Positions 1-10,641 of a stretch of 11,103 bases of DNA are shown here, piece by piece (positions within the stretch are counted from its first letter, which is position 1; each line of letters begins with the position of its first letter). The notes under the pieces are model-generated. The model was not told the DNA's origin, did no database searches, and worked only from the letters and a program-made list of their open reading frames with translations. Position numbers and translations under genes: made by a program. The stretch comes from Solobacterium sp. UBA1789 (lineage in GTDB: Bacteria; Bacillota_I; Bacilli_A; Erysipelotrichales; Erysipelotrichaceae). Location of the stretch: positions 39,620-50,722 of the forward strand of contig DCGB01000045.1 in assembly GCA_002314515.1 (NCBI GenBank), given 5' to 3'.

Positions 1-3000
1 CATCAGAAGCATCCTTAGATAATTTAGAACCAGCTAATACAACAGCAACAGCCGGAGCAGCACCTAATGTACCACCAATTGAAATTGAAGCAACATAAGT
101 ATCGATAGTTCTCTGTGAAGAAGCCAGAACCTCAACATTTAATTTTGCCTTAACTTCATTTTCAGTACCTAAATTAGCCTGAACATTATTCTTTAAAATT
201 GCAACGATTACCGAAATACCAACACCAGCAGTAGCACCACCAGCTAAAGTAGCAACGATAGCAAGTAACTGATATTCATCATCAGCCTTAACAGTAACAC
301 TACCATTCAAAGCTGTTAACTTAACATGATTACCAGTGTAAGCTAAAGTTTCAATTCCGGAAATAATTACATCAACAGTAGCACCAATGGCATTCTTACC
401 AGCGGCAAGACCAGCACCATTAGGTGTATTGAATTCTCTAGACTTAGCAATAATGTTGATGTTCTTACCAGCTGTTAATACAGCATAGTCAGCAATACCT
501 ACTTCAGTATGACCCTGGAAGTATGTAACGATCGCAACAACATTGGCAGCTGTACCAGATGAAATACCCAGACAAGCACCAACATCGATCATATCGATCT
601 CATTATTAGCTAAAACATTAATATTATTTGAAGCAGTAACATTACCGCCTAAGAATGTCTTGACAGTTGACCAGAATACTAAGACATTGACATCACCAGA
701 AAGGTTGGTACCCTTAGCAGAAATACCACCAGTAGCTGACAATAACCACATGTCATCAAAAGACTGAGCCTGAACAAGAACATTTCCATATTCGTTATTG
801 TTGTCATCAGAATCTGCAACGATAGTCTGAGCAGCACTTGCATCAACGATAACATTCTTCTTATAAATAAGAACTAAAATTGTAGCTCCCTTAGCACCAT
901 CAAAGGCTAAGTTAGCAGCACCACCAGCAAGTATTTGATGAGTATCATCAGTGGCAGTTATTTCAACATTCTTAGCAACAGCTGAACCACTGAAAATTGT
1001 CTTAACATTATTCTTCTGAATAATTGTAATAACAACGCCACCCTTAGCACTCGCACCACCAGCAGCAGAAACACCGAAGTGATAGATATGTTCTAAAGAC
1101 TGAGCATTGATATTAATCTTTTCAACAGCCTTCAAATAAGCATCAGTCAGGATCTCATTTGAAACATTATTTGTAAATAAGGAAACACCAACAACAACAC
1201 CAGTTACTGACTTACCAGCAGCAACAGAACCCATTGCCATATACTGATCAGTTAATAATGAAGACTTAACTTCAATATTTCTGCCAGCATCCAGTATTGC
1301 ATGAGAATTAATCTTTAATGCAACTGTATTTGAAGTAACGGTAACAGCCAGCAAACCATTAAGTGCAGACTCAGTAGCACTGGCACCAGCACAAGTTGCA
1401 TATAACTGAGAATCCTCAATAGCAATTGCTCTAACATTGATATCACGAGCAGCAGTTAAAGAAGCATAAGCACCAATAGTAGTATTAACATTTCTTTCAA
1501 ACAGATTGACCTGAACACGCAATACTGTGCAATCCAAAGAAATACCAGTTGCAACCATTCTCAATGTTGTCTCTGACTTAGCTTCAACATTGATATCACG
1601 TGCAGAATTCAGACTAGCATAATCACCAACAGAAGCTTTAGCTGAATTGCTACCATATAATACACGGAAAGTTAATACATATTTAGAATTAGAAATCTTA
1701 TTTAAGATATCGCCCAGTTCAGCCAACTTGCAAGTATCGTTGACAGCACTGATCATTAAGTCCTTAATATAAGACTTAACATCGATATCACCACTTAATG
1801 AAGTTAATACAGCATAATTACCAACTCTAGCAGCAGTAGTGGAATTATTGTTAATAACACCAATAGTCATACCCTTACCAGAGTAAACACTACCACCCTC
1901 GGAGTTGATCATAACTGATAACTGCTTAACAGTTGCATTAACACCAATTGAATCAGCCTTTAATTCAGCCTTAGCATCAGCAGAACCATCACAAACTTCA
2001 GCAATAGTCTTACTCTTAGCCTGGATTAAATTGAATGAACCACCAAATGTATTAGCAGATTCATATAAGCCCTTCAAATAACCCTTCCAGGACTTATAGC
2101 CTCTTGGAATTACATAATCATTCCAAAGACCAGTCATTGGAATCTCAGCAACAGAAAGATTCAAAACATCAGCAATAGCATCCAGTGTTAAAGCGGCAGT
2201 AGAAGTAATCTTAGCACTACCAATAATTGCCTTAACCTGATCATCATTACCGATATAAGAAACATTCATACCAGCATGATAGTAAGAATCTGGAGTTCTG
2301 CCACTACCAGAAGCAGCCTTAACGCTATTTGCCTCATAAGCATCAACATCAACCTTGCCAGCGGCATTAACTTCAACACCATCAGCAATCTCAGCACGAA
2401 TCTCATTATCAAGCATGATAATAGAAATACCAGTAGGTCTAGTCATTGTAGCCTTTGATAAATCAATACCAGCGCCCCATTCAGAAACCGGCTTAGACAG
2501 ATCAATATCAACATTCAAAGCAGCACCTAAAGAAGTATTCTTCAGTTCGCCACCAATAGCCTTTGTAAAGTAAGAGAAGATTGAACCATAAGCACTCTCA
2601 ACACCCAACTTATAGGCATCATTAGGACTATAGTCAATATCATAACCATCGCCATCTTTGTCGATTTCCAGAATAGCATCGCCTGCTTTATCAACATTAA
2701 AGACATCGATGACACTCATGTTGTTCTTAACTTCAGCAACCTTATCCTTGTTAGCTTTAACAGTTAGGTCATCACAAGTTACCTTGGAACCAGCATTAAT
2801 AACAGCCAGAACCTTAGCATGAGCATTAATTAAAGCGAAAGAACCATCACTACCATATGGATAGTAACTAGCCTTATTACCAATCAGATCAAATGAAGTG
2901 AAATCACTTAATGTCTTATTCTTATAAGTATCATCACCAGCCTGAACTGCATAACGAGACTTATTAGTTGCAGTAACCTTTACATCAGCAGCAGAAATAA

Positions 3001-6000
3001 TTGTATTATTCTCACCAATTGAAGCTTCAGTTACAGTTCTGATAACAATCTGTGACAAGGCATTACCTTCGCCTTCACCACGGATATCATATGGAATTGA
3101 TGTAGAACGCAGTGTCTTTTCCTGCATAGCCTGGAAACCAGAAACTGCATAACTGTTAATAGCATTTAAATCCTTAATATTTTCAGTGAAGTTTGCATTG
3201 ATAACGATATCACCTTCAGTTGTCTCTAATTCAGTATTTGCTACTGTCTTAGCAACTGTCTGATTCTTATCTAATGTAATAGCAGCAGCACCAGTAATAC
3301 CTGTATCACAAGCCTTACCACCTAATCTTGTGGAACGAACTTCATTATTAGTATCGCGGTTATCAGCAATTGTCTGGAAATTACTATCATGTTCAGCATT
3401 AATAGTAATAACAGGAGCCTTGATATAACCACCAGCTTCAGCAACAACCTGCTGATTCAAAACATTCAGAGTTGTTGAAGCAGTTGTATAAAGCTTAGCG
3501 CTCTTAACAGTAGTCTGATCAAGATCCAAACCAAGCTTATTCAAGAACTCTAAATCAATCAGATCATTAACCTTGCTGACAAGATAAGTCAGAATAGTTG
3601 TTGTAATCTGGCTACCAGTTAAAGTAGCATCTTCAACAAAGAGAATATTTGTAGATAAAGGTGCACTATCCTGAGCACTATACTGAGGAGCAGCAGCATC
3701 TTCAGAATTCTGATATTTATTTAATTCAGCATTAATCTTTCTGCCAATACCTGTATAGATATCAGAAGAAGCGAATAAACGATAGAAATCACCATTGATA
3801 AGTTTAGTAATTAAATCCTCTAATAACTCATCTCTCTGATCCTCGTTTGGAGCAAAATGCTTAACATACCAGACATAGTATTTATAAATATCATTGCCTA
3901 CAGTTGTAGCAGTAGAAGAAACTATATTTTCATTAGTACCCTTAGCATTAATCTTAACTGTATTCTTTACAACAGCATCACCCTTGAATTCAGCCTTAGT
4001 CAAAACATTCTGAATATTCAAAGCAACAACTGCACCAGTTAAAGACAGATCCTTATCTGAAGTACCAAGAATACCATAATCAATAGTAACCTTACCACTG
4101 GCTGCCTTGGCATAGACATTGTTTGTACCCTTAGTAAGAGCCTCAACATTCAAACTCTTAGCAACTAATTCAGAAGCACCAAAGCGGGCAATTACATTCT
4201 GATTATTAATAGTAATAGCATCAGCTACATCTAAGGCATCGCTACCAAATTCATAAGCAACATTAGAAGCTCCACCTTCAAGATAATTTCTGATACCAGC
4301 ATAAGCCAATGTATATGAGCTGTGATCAGCATCAGCTAGAACATTTAAGCCATTGCCTATAACGAAACTTAAACCATCATTGACCAAAGCCTTAACATCG
4401 CAATTGATAAGAGCAGCAGCATAAGCACCACCATTACCAACATAACCAGCCTTACAAGCAGAAGCAACTGTATCTTCATGTTCATAAGCTTTAGCAATAA
4501 CATTCAATTCACTGGCATTAACACCACCAGCAAGAACAGCTTCATTCTTTGTACTGATAGTAGCAATAGCAACAGCACCAGCAGTATAAATGTTTTCTGT
4601 ACCCTTACCGGCAAAAGCCTTAGTTGCAAAAGTTAACTTAGGAGCTACTGCAACAACATTAACTGTATCGGCAAGAACACCCTTATTTATATAAGCCTTA
4701 TTTTCATTTATAACTGTACTAACAGCAGCAGCCTGACCATAGTTCTTATTAGTACCATCGATTCCTGTAGAATCAGCATAAACCTTAACTGTCAGACTAT
4801 TCTCAGCAGCAACATCAACAGAAGTTGCCTGAACTTCATTATCAGAAACAGCAGTATTTAAACTCTTAACAATACTTAAAGAATAAGTAGAAGTCTTCTT
4901 TAATTTCTGTTCAGAAGTTTCAGCCTGCTGGCGACCAGTAATTAAGGCCTCAACAGCAGCCCAGTTAACAGTAGCTGTATTAACCTTATTTACCTTAGTC
5001 TCTAATCCATTAAATAACGACTGTAATCGTTGGTCAGGGTCAGCGTCGGCATCACCAGAATTTGTCTGTGAGCCCTTACCGCTGGCCTTAGTTGTTGTAT
5101 GGCTTCTGCCATTGTTACGAGAATTGATTACAACCTTATTGGCATTAACCTTATGATTATTCTTAGCAGAAGCGTTGTCATTGACAACATTGCCTGCATA
5201 AGCATAACCAGAAGTGCCAACCTCTGAAGTGTTTGTTCTAACATTTGAAGTCAAAGTTAAAACAGCAAATCTATTGGCCTTAATCATTGCATCATCAGCA
5301 GCCTTACCAAAGTAAGCCTTAACATCAGCACCACTGATAACAATATTTTCACTATTTGCATTATTGGCAGTCTTAGTGTTTTCATTTAAAGCATTCTCAG
5401 CCATGATAGCGATATCACCAACTGCAGTATCAACAGCGCTGATAGTAGCACCATCTTCAACAACGGCATTTACTTCAACACCATTTACTTCCTTAACGAA
5501 ATGAGCTGCAGTATCGACATCTTCCTTGGAAGCAGCAACAACACTTAAGTCACCACCAAGTTTAATAGCAGCAGTCTCACCAACAACAGCCTTGGCACTT
5601 ACCTTAACTGTCTGTTCAGCATTATCTGTTGCTTCAACATTAGCCTTAGTGCTGGCATTAGCCTTAACAAGAAGATTGCCATTTACAGTAACATTAGCAC
5701 TATCTAATTCAGTTTCACTATTATTAACAACACTGGTCTCATAATTTGAACTCTGACCATCAGTTGTAGTTAAAGCGAAATCAACAGTGGCATCAGACTT
5801 AAGAACCAGATTCTTGCTTGCCATTAAAACAGCTGCATTACCGACAGTAACCTTAGCCTCGTTAACTAAATCAGCAACAACCTTATTAGCCTTTTCACCA
5901 CTTACAGTCAAGACAGACTTGGCAACCATAATAATTGAACCGGTTGACATGATATTGCCATTGACATTTACATAAGCACCAGTATTGATTGTGTTATAAG

Positions 6001-7324
6001 TATTAACATCCTCAACCTGATTACCTGAACCATCATCTACTGTTCCAACTTCTGTTAAAGCTGCAACATTTAAAGTATTATAAGCAATTAAATCAACATC
6101 AGCATTAAATGCAGAAATGTTACCATTGATATTGATTGTCTTTGCCTTGAAACATGTATCAATATTTGTAACACTAATTGTCTTATCAGCAGCTAGAGTA
6201 ATTTCTTCGCCCTGGAAGATCAGTTTTCTTAACAGCGCTGCCACACCGGCATCAATTGTTAAGCCTTCATTTATTTCTTCAGTAACATTAACGATATAGT
6301 TTGTGAATGCATTATAGGAAGCAGGGAGCTCTGCGGGGTTGAGAGACACACTCTTCTTACCTGCTAAATCATCTTTAACCTTCTCGACATTTGAATATTT
6401 AATTTCAACCGTTTTACCATTACTGTTTACCAGTGATAAACCGTTTGCTGTTTCACTGATTGAATCTTCATCTTTCAGTGAACCGACAATATTTACAACA
6501 TCGTAGGCATCTCCGCCGTCGATGCTGATGGCCTTGTCGCTTTGGCCACCGAGACCGATATCAATTTCAATTCGGTCACCTCCCTTTCCGGTATCGATGT
6601 ATATATCACCGCTACCACCAAAGTAGGAGCCCGACCTTCCTTTGACCTTGACTTCATCCTTACCATCAAAGGTCTTAATTGTTGCCTTAGTATTTTCACC
6701 TAATTCAACATTGACATTGTCTTCATCATTTGAACCAGTATATTCTAGTTCAGCATCTTCAACACTAATCAAAGAATTTGTACTCAAATAAATACCAGCT
6801 AATGCAACATTGATACCCTTGATAGTAACATTACCTGTTAAAACTACCTTGGCATCTTCTGTTGGAGCAGCCATTGGATCAGCCAATTTCTTTGCATCAG
6901 CAGAAACAATAGTCAACTTGAAGTCATCATCAACTGTGACATCAGTTTTAACCTTTGCGCTATCAATTACGATATCGCCTTCATAAGTTCCTTCGCCAAC
7001 GACGATTTCTATTGACTTTGTATTATTGTCAATACTTTCGATAGCCTTATCAACAGCCTGCTGAACTGCATTATTCAAATCAGCAGTCTGATTGGTATCG
7101 GCTTCGCCATCTACCTCGTTGTAGAAGATTTCGGGGTCATCCACCGTCTCTTTCTCAGTTCCACCCACATCTTCAACCTGTGAGTCAATTGCCGCAGAAT
7201 TTTCTTCAACCTCAAATTCATCGGCAGATACTCTAACACTCAGTGTCAGCGTTAACAGGACACTAAACATTACAGCAAAAAGCACCTTGGATGTACGACT
7301 TAAGATATTCTTTAAGTTTGTCAT
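1..7324 (-). CDS. Giant secreted filamentous adhesin-like beta-solenoid protein (C-terminus beyond window)
   Basis: I read this frame codon by codon from the ATG at 7322-7324 to the left edge and found no stop, giving at least 2441 residues. The order is: signal peptide (1-34), acidic linker (35-80), beta-helix-like start (about 104-195, with IVVGEGTYEGDIVI), Gly/Asp RTX-like patch (about 219-280), long Ala/Val/Asn-rich stretches of alternating beta-strand pattern, and about 55-residue repeats from about residue 1845 onward. Helical or charged inserts interrupt the solenoid near residues 750-813, 1146-1274 and 1729-1760. Trp, Cys and Pro are rare. This layout fits the very large filamentous adhesins (LktA/haemagglutinin type), which are exported and bind host or neighbouring cells. 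The family assignment is by pattern, not by alignment. The anchor (LPXTG, SLH or other) would lie outside the window. The start is supported by the signal peptide and a G-rich ribosome binding site. The gene has its own promoter region and sits downstream of a hybrid histidine kinase. A surface role is firm; adhesion is inferred. Confidence 0.85.
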   Translation of the reverse strand, partial: MTNLKNILSRTSKVLFAVMFSVLLTLTLSVRVSADEFEVEENSAAIDSQVEDVGGTEKETVDDPEIFYNEVDGEADTNQTADLNNAVQQAVDKAIESIDNNTKSIEIVVGEGTYEGDIVIDSAKVKTDVTVDDDFKLTIVSADAKKLADPMAAPTEDAKVVLTGNVTIKGINVALAGIYLSTNSLISVEDAELEYTGSNDEDNVNVELGENTKATIKTFDGKDEVKVKGRSGSYFGGSGDIYIDTGKGGDRIEIDIGLGGQSDKAISIDGGDAYDVVNIVGSLKDEDSISETANGLSLVNSNGKTVEIKYSNVEKVKDDLAGKKSVSLNPAELPASYNAFTNYIVNVTEEINEGLTIDAGVAALLRKLIFQGEEITLAADKTISVTNIDTCFKAKTININGNISAFNADVDLIAYNTLNVAALTEVGTVDDGSGNQVEDVNTYNTINTGAYVNVNGNIMSTGSIIMVAKSVLTVSGEKANKVVADLVNEAKVTVGNAAVLMASKNLVLKSDATVDFALTTTDGQSSNYETSVVNNSETELDSANVTVNGNLLVKANASTKANVEATDNAEQTVKVSAKAVVGETAAIKLGGDLSVVAASKEDVDTAAHFVKEVNGVEVNAVVEDGATISAVDTAVGDIAIMAENALNENTKTANNANSENIVISGADVKAYFGKAADDAMIKANRFAVLTLTSNVRTNTSEVGTSGYAYAGNVVNDNASAKNNHKVNANKVVINSRNNGRSHTTTKASGKGSQTNSGDADADPDQRLQSLFNGLETKVNKVNTATVNWAAVEALITGRQQAETSEQKLKKTSTYSLSIVKSLNTAVSDNEVQATSVDVAAENSLTVKVYADSTGIDGTNKNYGQAAAVSTVINENKAYINKGVLADTVNVVAVAPKLTFATKAFAGKGTENIYTAGAVAIATISTKNEAVLAGGVNASELNVIAKAYEHEDTVASACKAGYVGNGGAYAAALINCDVKALVNDGLSFVIGNGLNVLADADHSSYTLAYAGIRNYLEGGASNVAYEFGSDALDVADAITINNQNVIARFGASELVAKSLNVEALTKGTNNVYAKAASGKVTIDYGILGTSDKDLSLTGAVVALNIQNVLTKAEFKGDAVVKNTVKINAKGTNENIVSSTATTVGNDIYKYYVWYVKHFAPNEDQRDELLEDLITKLINGDFYRLFASSDIYTGIGRKINAELNKYQNSEDAAAPQYSAQDSAPLSTNILFVEDATLTGSQITTTILTYLVSKVNDLIDLEFLNKLGLDLDQTTVKSAKLYTTASTTLNVLNQQVVAEAGGYIKAPVITINAEHDSNFQTIADNRDTNNEVRSTRLGGKACDTGITGAAAITLDKNQTVAKTVANTELETTEGDIVINANFTENIKDLNAINSYAVSGFQAMQEKTLRSTSIPYDIRGEGEGNALSQIVIRTVTEASIGENNTIISAADVKVTATNKSRYAVQAGDDTYKNKTLSDFTSFDLIGNKASYYPYGSDGSFALINAHAKVLAVINAGSKVTCDDLTVKANKDKVAEVKNNMSVIDVFNVDKAGDAILEIDKDGDGYDIDYSPNDAYKLGVESAYGSIFSYFTKAIGGELKNTSLGAALNVDIDLSKPVSEWGAGIDLSKATMTRPTGISIIMLDNEIRAEIADGVEVNAAGKVDVDAYEANSVKAASGSGRTPDSYYHAGMNVSYIGNDDQVKAIIGSAKITSTAALTLDAIADVLNLSVAEIPMTGLWNDYVIPRGYKSWKGYLKGLYESANTFGGSFNLIQAKSKTIAEVCDGSADAKAELKADSIGVNATVKQLSVMINSEGGSVYSGKGMTIGVINNNSTTAARVGNYAVLTSLSGDIDVKSYIKDLMISAVNDTCKLAELGDILNKISNSKYVLTFRVLYGSNSAKASVGDYASLNSARDINVEAKSETTLRMVATGISLDCTVLRVQVNLFERNVNTTIGAYASLTAARDINVRAIAIEDSQLYATCAGASATESALNGLLAVTVTSNTVALKINSHAILDAGRNIEVKSSLLTDQYMAMGSVAAGKSVTGVVVGVSLFTNNVSNEILTDAYLKAVEKININAQSLEHIYHFGVSAAGGASAKGGVVITIIQKNNVKTIFSGSAVAKNVEITATDDTHQILAGGAANLAFDGAKGATILVLIYKKNVIVDASAAQTIVADSDDNNNEYGNVLVQAQSFDDMWLLSATGGISAKGTNLSGDVNVLVFWSTVKTFLGGNVTASNNINVLANNEIDMIDVGACLGISSGTAANVVAIVTYFQGHTEVGIADYAVLTAGKNINIIAKSREFNTPNGAGLAAGKNAIGATVDVIISGIETLAYTGNHVKLTALNGSVTVKADDEYQLLAIVATLAGGATAGVGISVIVAILKNNVQANLGTENEVKAKLNVEVLASSQRTIDTYVASISIGGTLGAAPAVAVVLAGSKLSKDASD
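120..1790 (-). repeat. About 55-residue protein repeats in the adhesin
   Basis: From about residue 1845 to 2400 a short beta-strand motif (N/D-I-x-V-x-A/S) returns at regular distance: DIDVKS, DINVEA, DINVRA, NIEVKS, KININA, NVEITA, NVLVQA, NINVLA, NINIIA, SVTVKA, NVEVLA. Eleven copies span about 1660 bases, an average of about 55 residues per unit. Between them each unit has an Ala/Gly-rich middle followed by a Val/Ile strand and an Asn-Val or related turn, then an A-x-L-x-A strand. The units are diverged in sequence, so this is an old repeat and not a recent tandem duplication. It fits stacked turns of a long solenoid shaft, and the array may continue beyond the window. Confidence 0.7.
3500..3890 (-). 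other. Helical insert interrupting the adhesin beta-solenoid
   Basis: Residues about 1146-1274 break the Val/Ala/Asn strand pattern. The chain becomes charged and aromatic (KYYVWYVKHFAPNEDQRDE, then LLEDLITKLINGDFYRLF), followed by a short Gln/Ser/Ala-rich stretch and a second amphipathic helix-like part (ILTYLVSKVNDLIDLEFLNK). The reading frame is intact on both sides, so this is a domain and not a frameshift. In long solenoid adhesins such insertions usually stick out from the shaft. A binding role here is inference. Confidence 0.5.
4885..5075 (-). other. Charged helical insert in the adhesin
   Basis: Residues about 750-813 hold an Asp-rich start (DADADPDQR) followed by an amphipathic helix-like stretch (LQSLFNGLETKVNKVNTA), an NWAAVEALITGRQQ segment and a Lys/Glu-rich end (EQKLKK). 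The preceding residues are Gly/Ser/Thr-rich (TTKASGKGSQTNSG), like a flexible linker. The segment separates two beta-solenoid stretches and could be a hinge or a projecting domain. I do not recognise a named domain. Confidence 0.45.
6485..6670 (-). repeat. Gly/Asp-rich RTX-like segment inside the adhesin
   Basis: Residues about 219-280 contain degenerate G-x-G-G-D-x-I-x-I type units, for example GGSGDIYIDTGKGGDRIEI and then DGGDAYDVVNI. They resemble RTX nonapeptides, which bind calcium between turns of a parallel beta-roll. Three to four imperfect units are visible, fewer and less regular than in true RTX toxins, so calcium binding is only inferred. By my hand count the DNA at 6481-6660 is 89 G+C in 180 bases, clearly higher than the surrounding gene (for example 18 of 60 at 5341-5400). 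Confidence 0.55.
7223..7324 (-). other. Sec signal peptide of the giant adhesin
   Basis: Residues 1-34 have a positive N-region (K5, R10, K13), a hydrophobic core from about V14 to V30 (VLFAVMFSVLLTLTLSV), and a cleavage-like VSA just before D35. The mature chain would begin DEFEVEEN, an acidic, disordered-looking linker. R31 close to the cleavage site is slightly unusual. The signal peptide confirms both the chosen start codon and export across the membrane. Confidence 0.85.
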
Positions 7325-7331
7325 AATAAAA

Positions 7332-7336
7332 CCCCC
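7332..7336 (-). promoter_or_regulatory. G-rich ribosome binding site of the adhesin
   Basis: On the minus strand GCGGGGGTTTTATT precedes the ATG. The run of five Gs is 7 nt from the start codon. It differs from the usual AGGAGG but can still pair with the CCUCC of 16S rRNA using one G-U pair. It supports this ATG as the start of the signal-peptide-bearing protein. Confidence 0.6.
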
Positions 7337-7372
7337 GCTTTATTCTTTGTCTATTAATCTGCATCTATACGC

Positions 7373-7396
7373 AAAAAACCACGAAAAGACGTAGCT
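7373..7396 (-). promoter_or_regulatory. Leader hairpin followed by a U-run, upstream of the adhesin
   Basis: In the minus-strand transcript AGCUACG and CGUGGUU can pair (7 bp including two G-U pairs) around a UCUUUU loop, and the 3' arm runs directly into a stretch of six U. It has the shape of a weak intrinsic terminator. It lies only a few bases after the proposed start site, so it could also be a 5' stabilising stem. Evidence is limited to the shape. Confidence 0.3.
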
Positions 7397-7408
7397 AGAC
7401 TTATTAAC

Positions 7409-7438
7409 ATTGTAATATGAGTCTTTTATCTTTGTCAT
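7409..7438 (-). promoter_or_regulatory. Candidate sigma-A promoter for the adhesin, with inverted repeat over the -10 box
   Basis: Read on the minus strand, -35 ATGACA (7433-7438) and -10 TACAAT (7409-7414) each match the sigma-A consensus at 5 of 6 positions, with an 18-nt spacer. Transcription would start near 7402, leaving a leader of roughly 78 nt. An imperfect inverted repeat at 7397-7424 (arms AGACT and TATTA against TAATA and AGTCT, with a 2-nt bulge) overlaps the -10 box and could be an operator or an RNA hairpin. Both readings are inferred from position. Confidence 0.5.
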
Positions 7439-7504
7439 CTCTTTTTTTAATTTATTTGAAATCCCTTACATTTCTTTGCTTAATGTTTCGTATTTTTAGC
7501 CCAA

Positions 7505-7549
7505 AAATAAAAAAAGCAGGGCTTATAAAGCGCATAACAAACCCTACTG
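7505..7549 (-). terminator. Rho-independent terminator after the histidine kinase
   Basis: On the minus strand AGTAGGGTTTGT (7537-7548) pairs with ATAAGCCCTGCT (7515-7526), giving a 12-bp stem with several G-U pairs, followed at once by a T-rich run (TTTTTTTATTTTT). It begins about 18 nt after the kinase stop codon. It should end the kinase transcript and leave the adhesin on its own promoter. Confidence 0.85.
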
Positions 7550-7566
7550 TTTTAATTATTGGATTT

Positions 7567-10382
<2,816 letters not shown>

Positions 10383-10386
<4 letters not shown>

Positions 10387-10451
10387 AGTTTTACCTCCAA
10401 AAGGTCAAAAACAATAGCCGGTCTAATCTGACCATTGCTGTATTGATACAT
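10383..10451 (-). CDS. Candidate 22-residue leader peptide overlapping the kinase start
   Basis: Within the kinase leader an ATG at 10449-10451 opens a 22-codon frame that begins MYQYSNGQIR and ends LLEVKL. Its TGA stop overlaps the kinase start as ATGA. GGAG lies 6 nt before the ATG. An in-frame upstream ATG at 10461-10463 would add four residues but has no clear ribosome binding site. The overlap and the ribosome binding site suggest translational coupling: a ribosome finishing the peptide would sit on the kinase start. The peptide has no recognised domain. A frame this short can arise by chance, so the call is tentative. Confidence 0.4.
10389..10410 (-). promoter_or_regulatory. Kinase ribosome binding site within a possible sequestering hairpin
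   Basis: The kinase ribosome binding site GGAGG (10394-10398) is 7 nt before its ATG. In the transcript ACCU pairs with AGGU around a UUUGG loop, and four further U-A pairs extend the stem past a single bulged G. The pairing covers the AGG half of the site and leaves its first GG in the loop. The leader peptide frame runs straight through this stem, so its translation would open it. The stem is A-U rich and probably weak. Confidence 0.4.
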
Positions 10452-10493
10452 TACTGACTCCATATGTAAGAATTTGTATTTTCTCTTACTTTC

Positions 10494-10522
10494 ATTATAT
10501 AGCGTAAAAATCCTGATGTCCT
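10494..10522 (-). promoter_or_regulatory. Sigma-A promoter for the histidine kinase
   Basis: On the minus strand a perfect -10 TATAAT (10494-10499) lies 17 nt from a -35 AGGACA (10517-10522), which matches four of six consensus bases. The start site would be near 10487, giving a leader of about 100 nt. The -35 region lies in two tandem 8-mers, ATCAGGAC and ATCAGGAT (10510-10525), which may be a binding site for a regulator. Confidence 0.7.
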
Positions 10523-10564
10523 GATATTACCATGTGATTGTTTGCTTAACATTCATAAATAAAA

Positions 10565-10597
10565 CTCATACAAATCCTTTAATGGAATTCATATGAG
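10565..10597 (-). terminator. Intrinsic terminator after metG
   Basis: On the minus strand CTCATATGAATTC (10585-10597) pairs with GGATTTGTATGAG (10565-10577) over 13 bp with a few G-U pairs around a 7-nt loop, followed by TTTTATTTAT. It lies about 45 nt after the metG stop. The plus strand also continues into a T-run after the stem (CTTTTTTATT), so it could work in both directions, although no plus-strand gene is seen. Confidence 0.8.
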
Positions 10598-10641
10598 CTT
10601 TTTTATTACTTTATTGATTGAAAAGCACTAAGCATTTCGTT

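Noticed and set aside
1..1100. Repeated short words such as gcaccaccagc suggesting a CRISPR or satellite array
   Set aside because: There are no constant repeats with unique spacers. The words come from Gly/Ala/Val-rich codons in the adhesin frame.
543..6699. Short ORFs of 60-74 codons on the plus strand and one of 68 codons on the minus strand (6493-6699)
   Set aside because: All lie inside the continuous adhesin frame, have low-complexity or implausible proteins and lack ribosome binding sites. The minus-strand one coincides with the GC-richer patch, where stops are rarer.
7325..7402. A known riboswitch class in the adhesin leader
   Set aside because: The leader is only about 78 nt, and I see no conserved core of a c-di-GMP, SAM, glycine or similar riboswitch.
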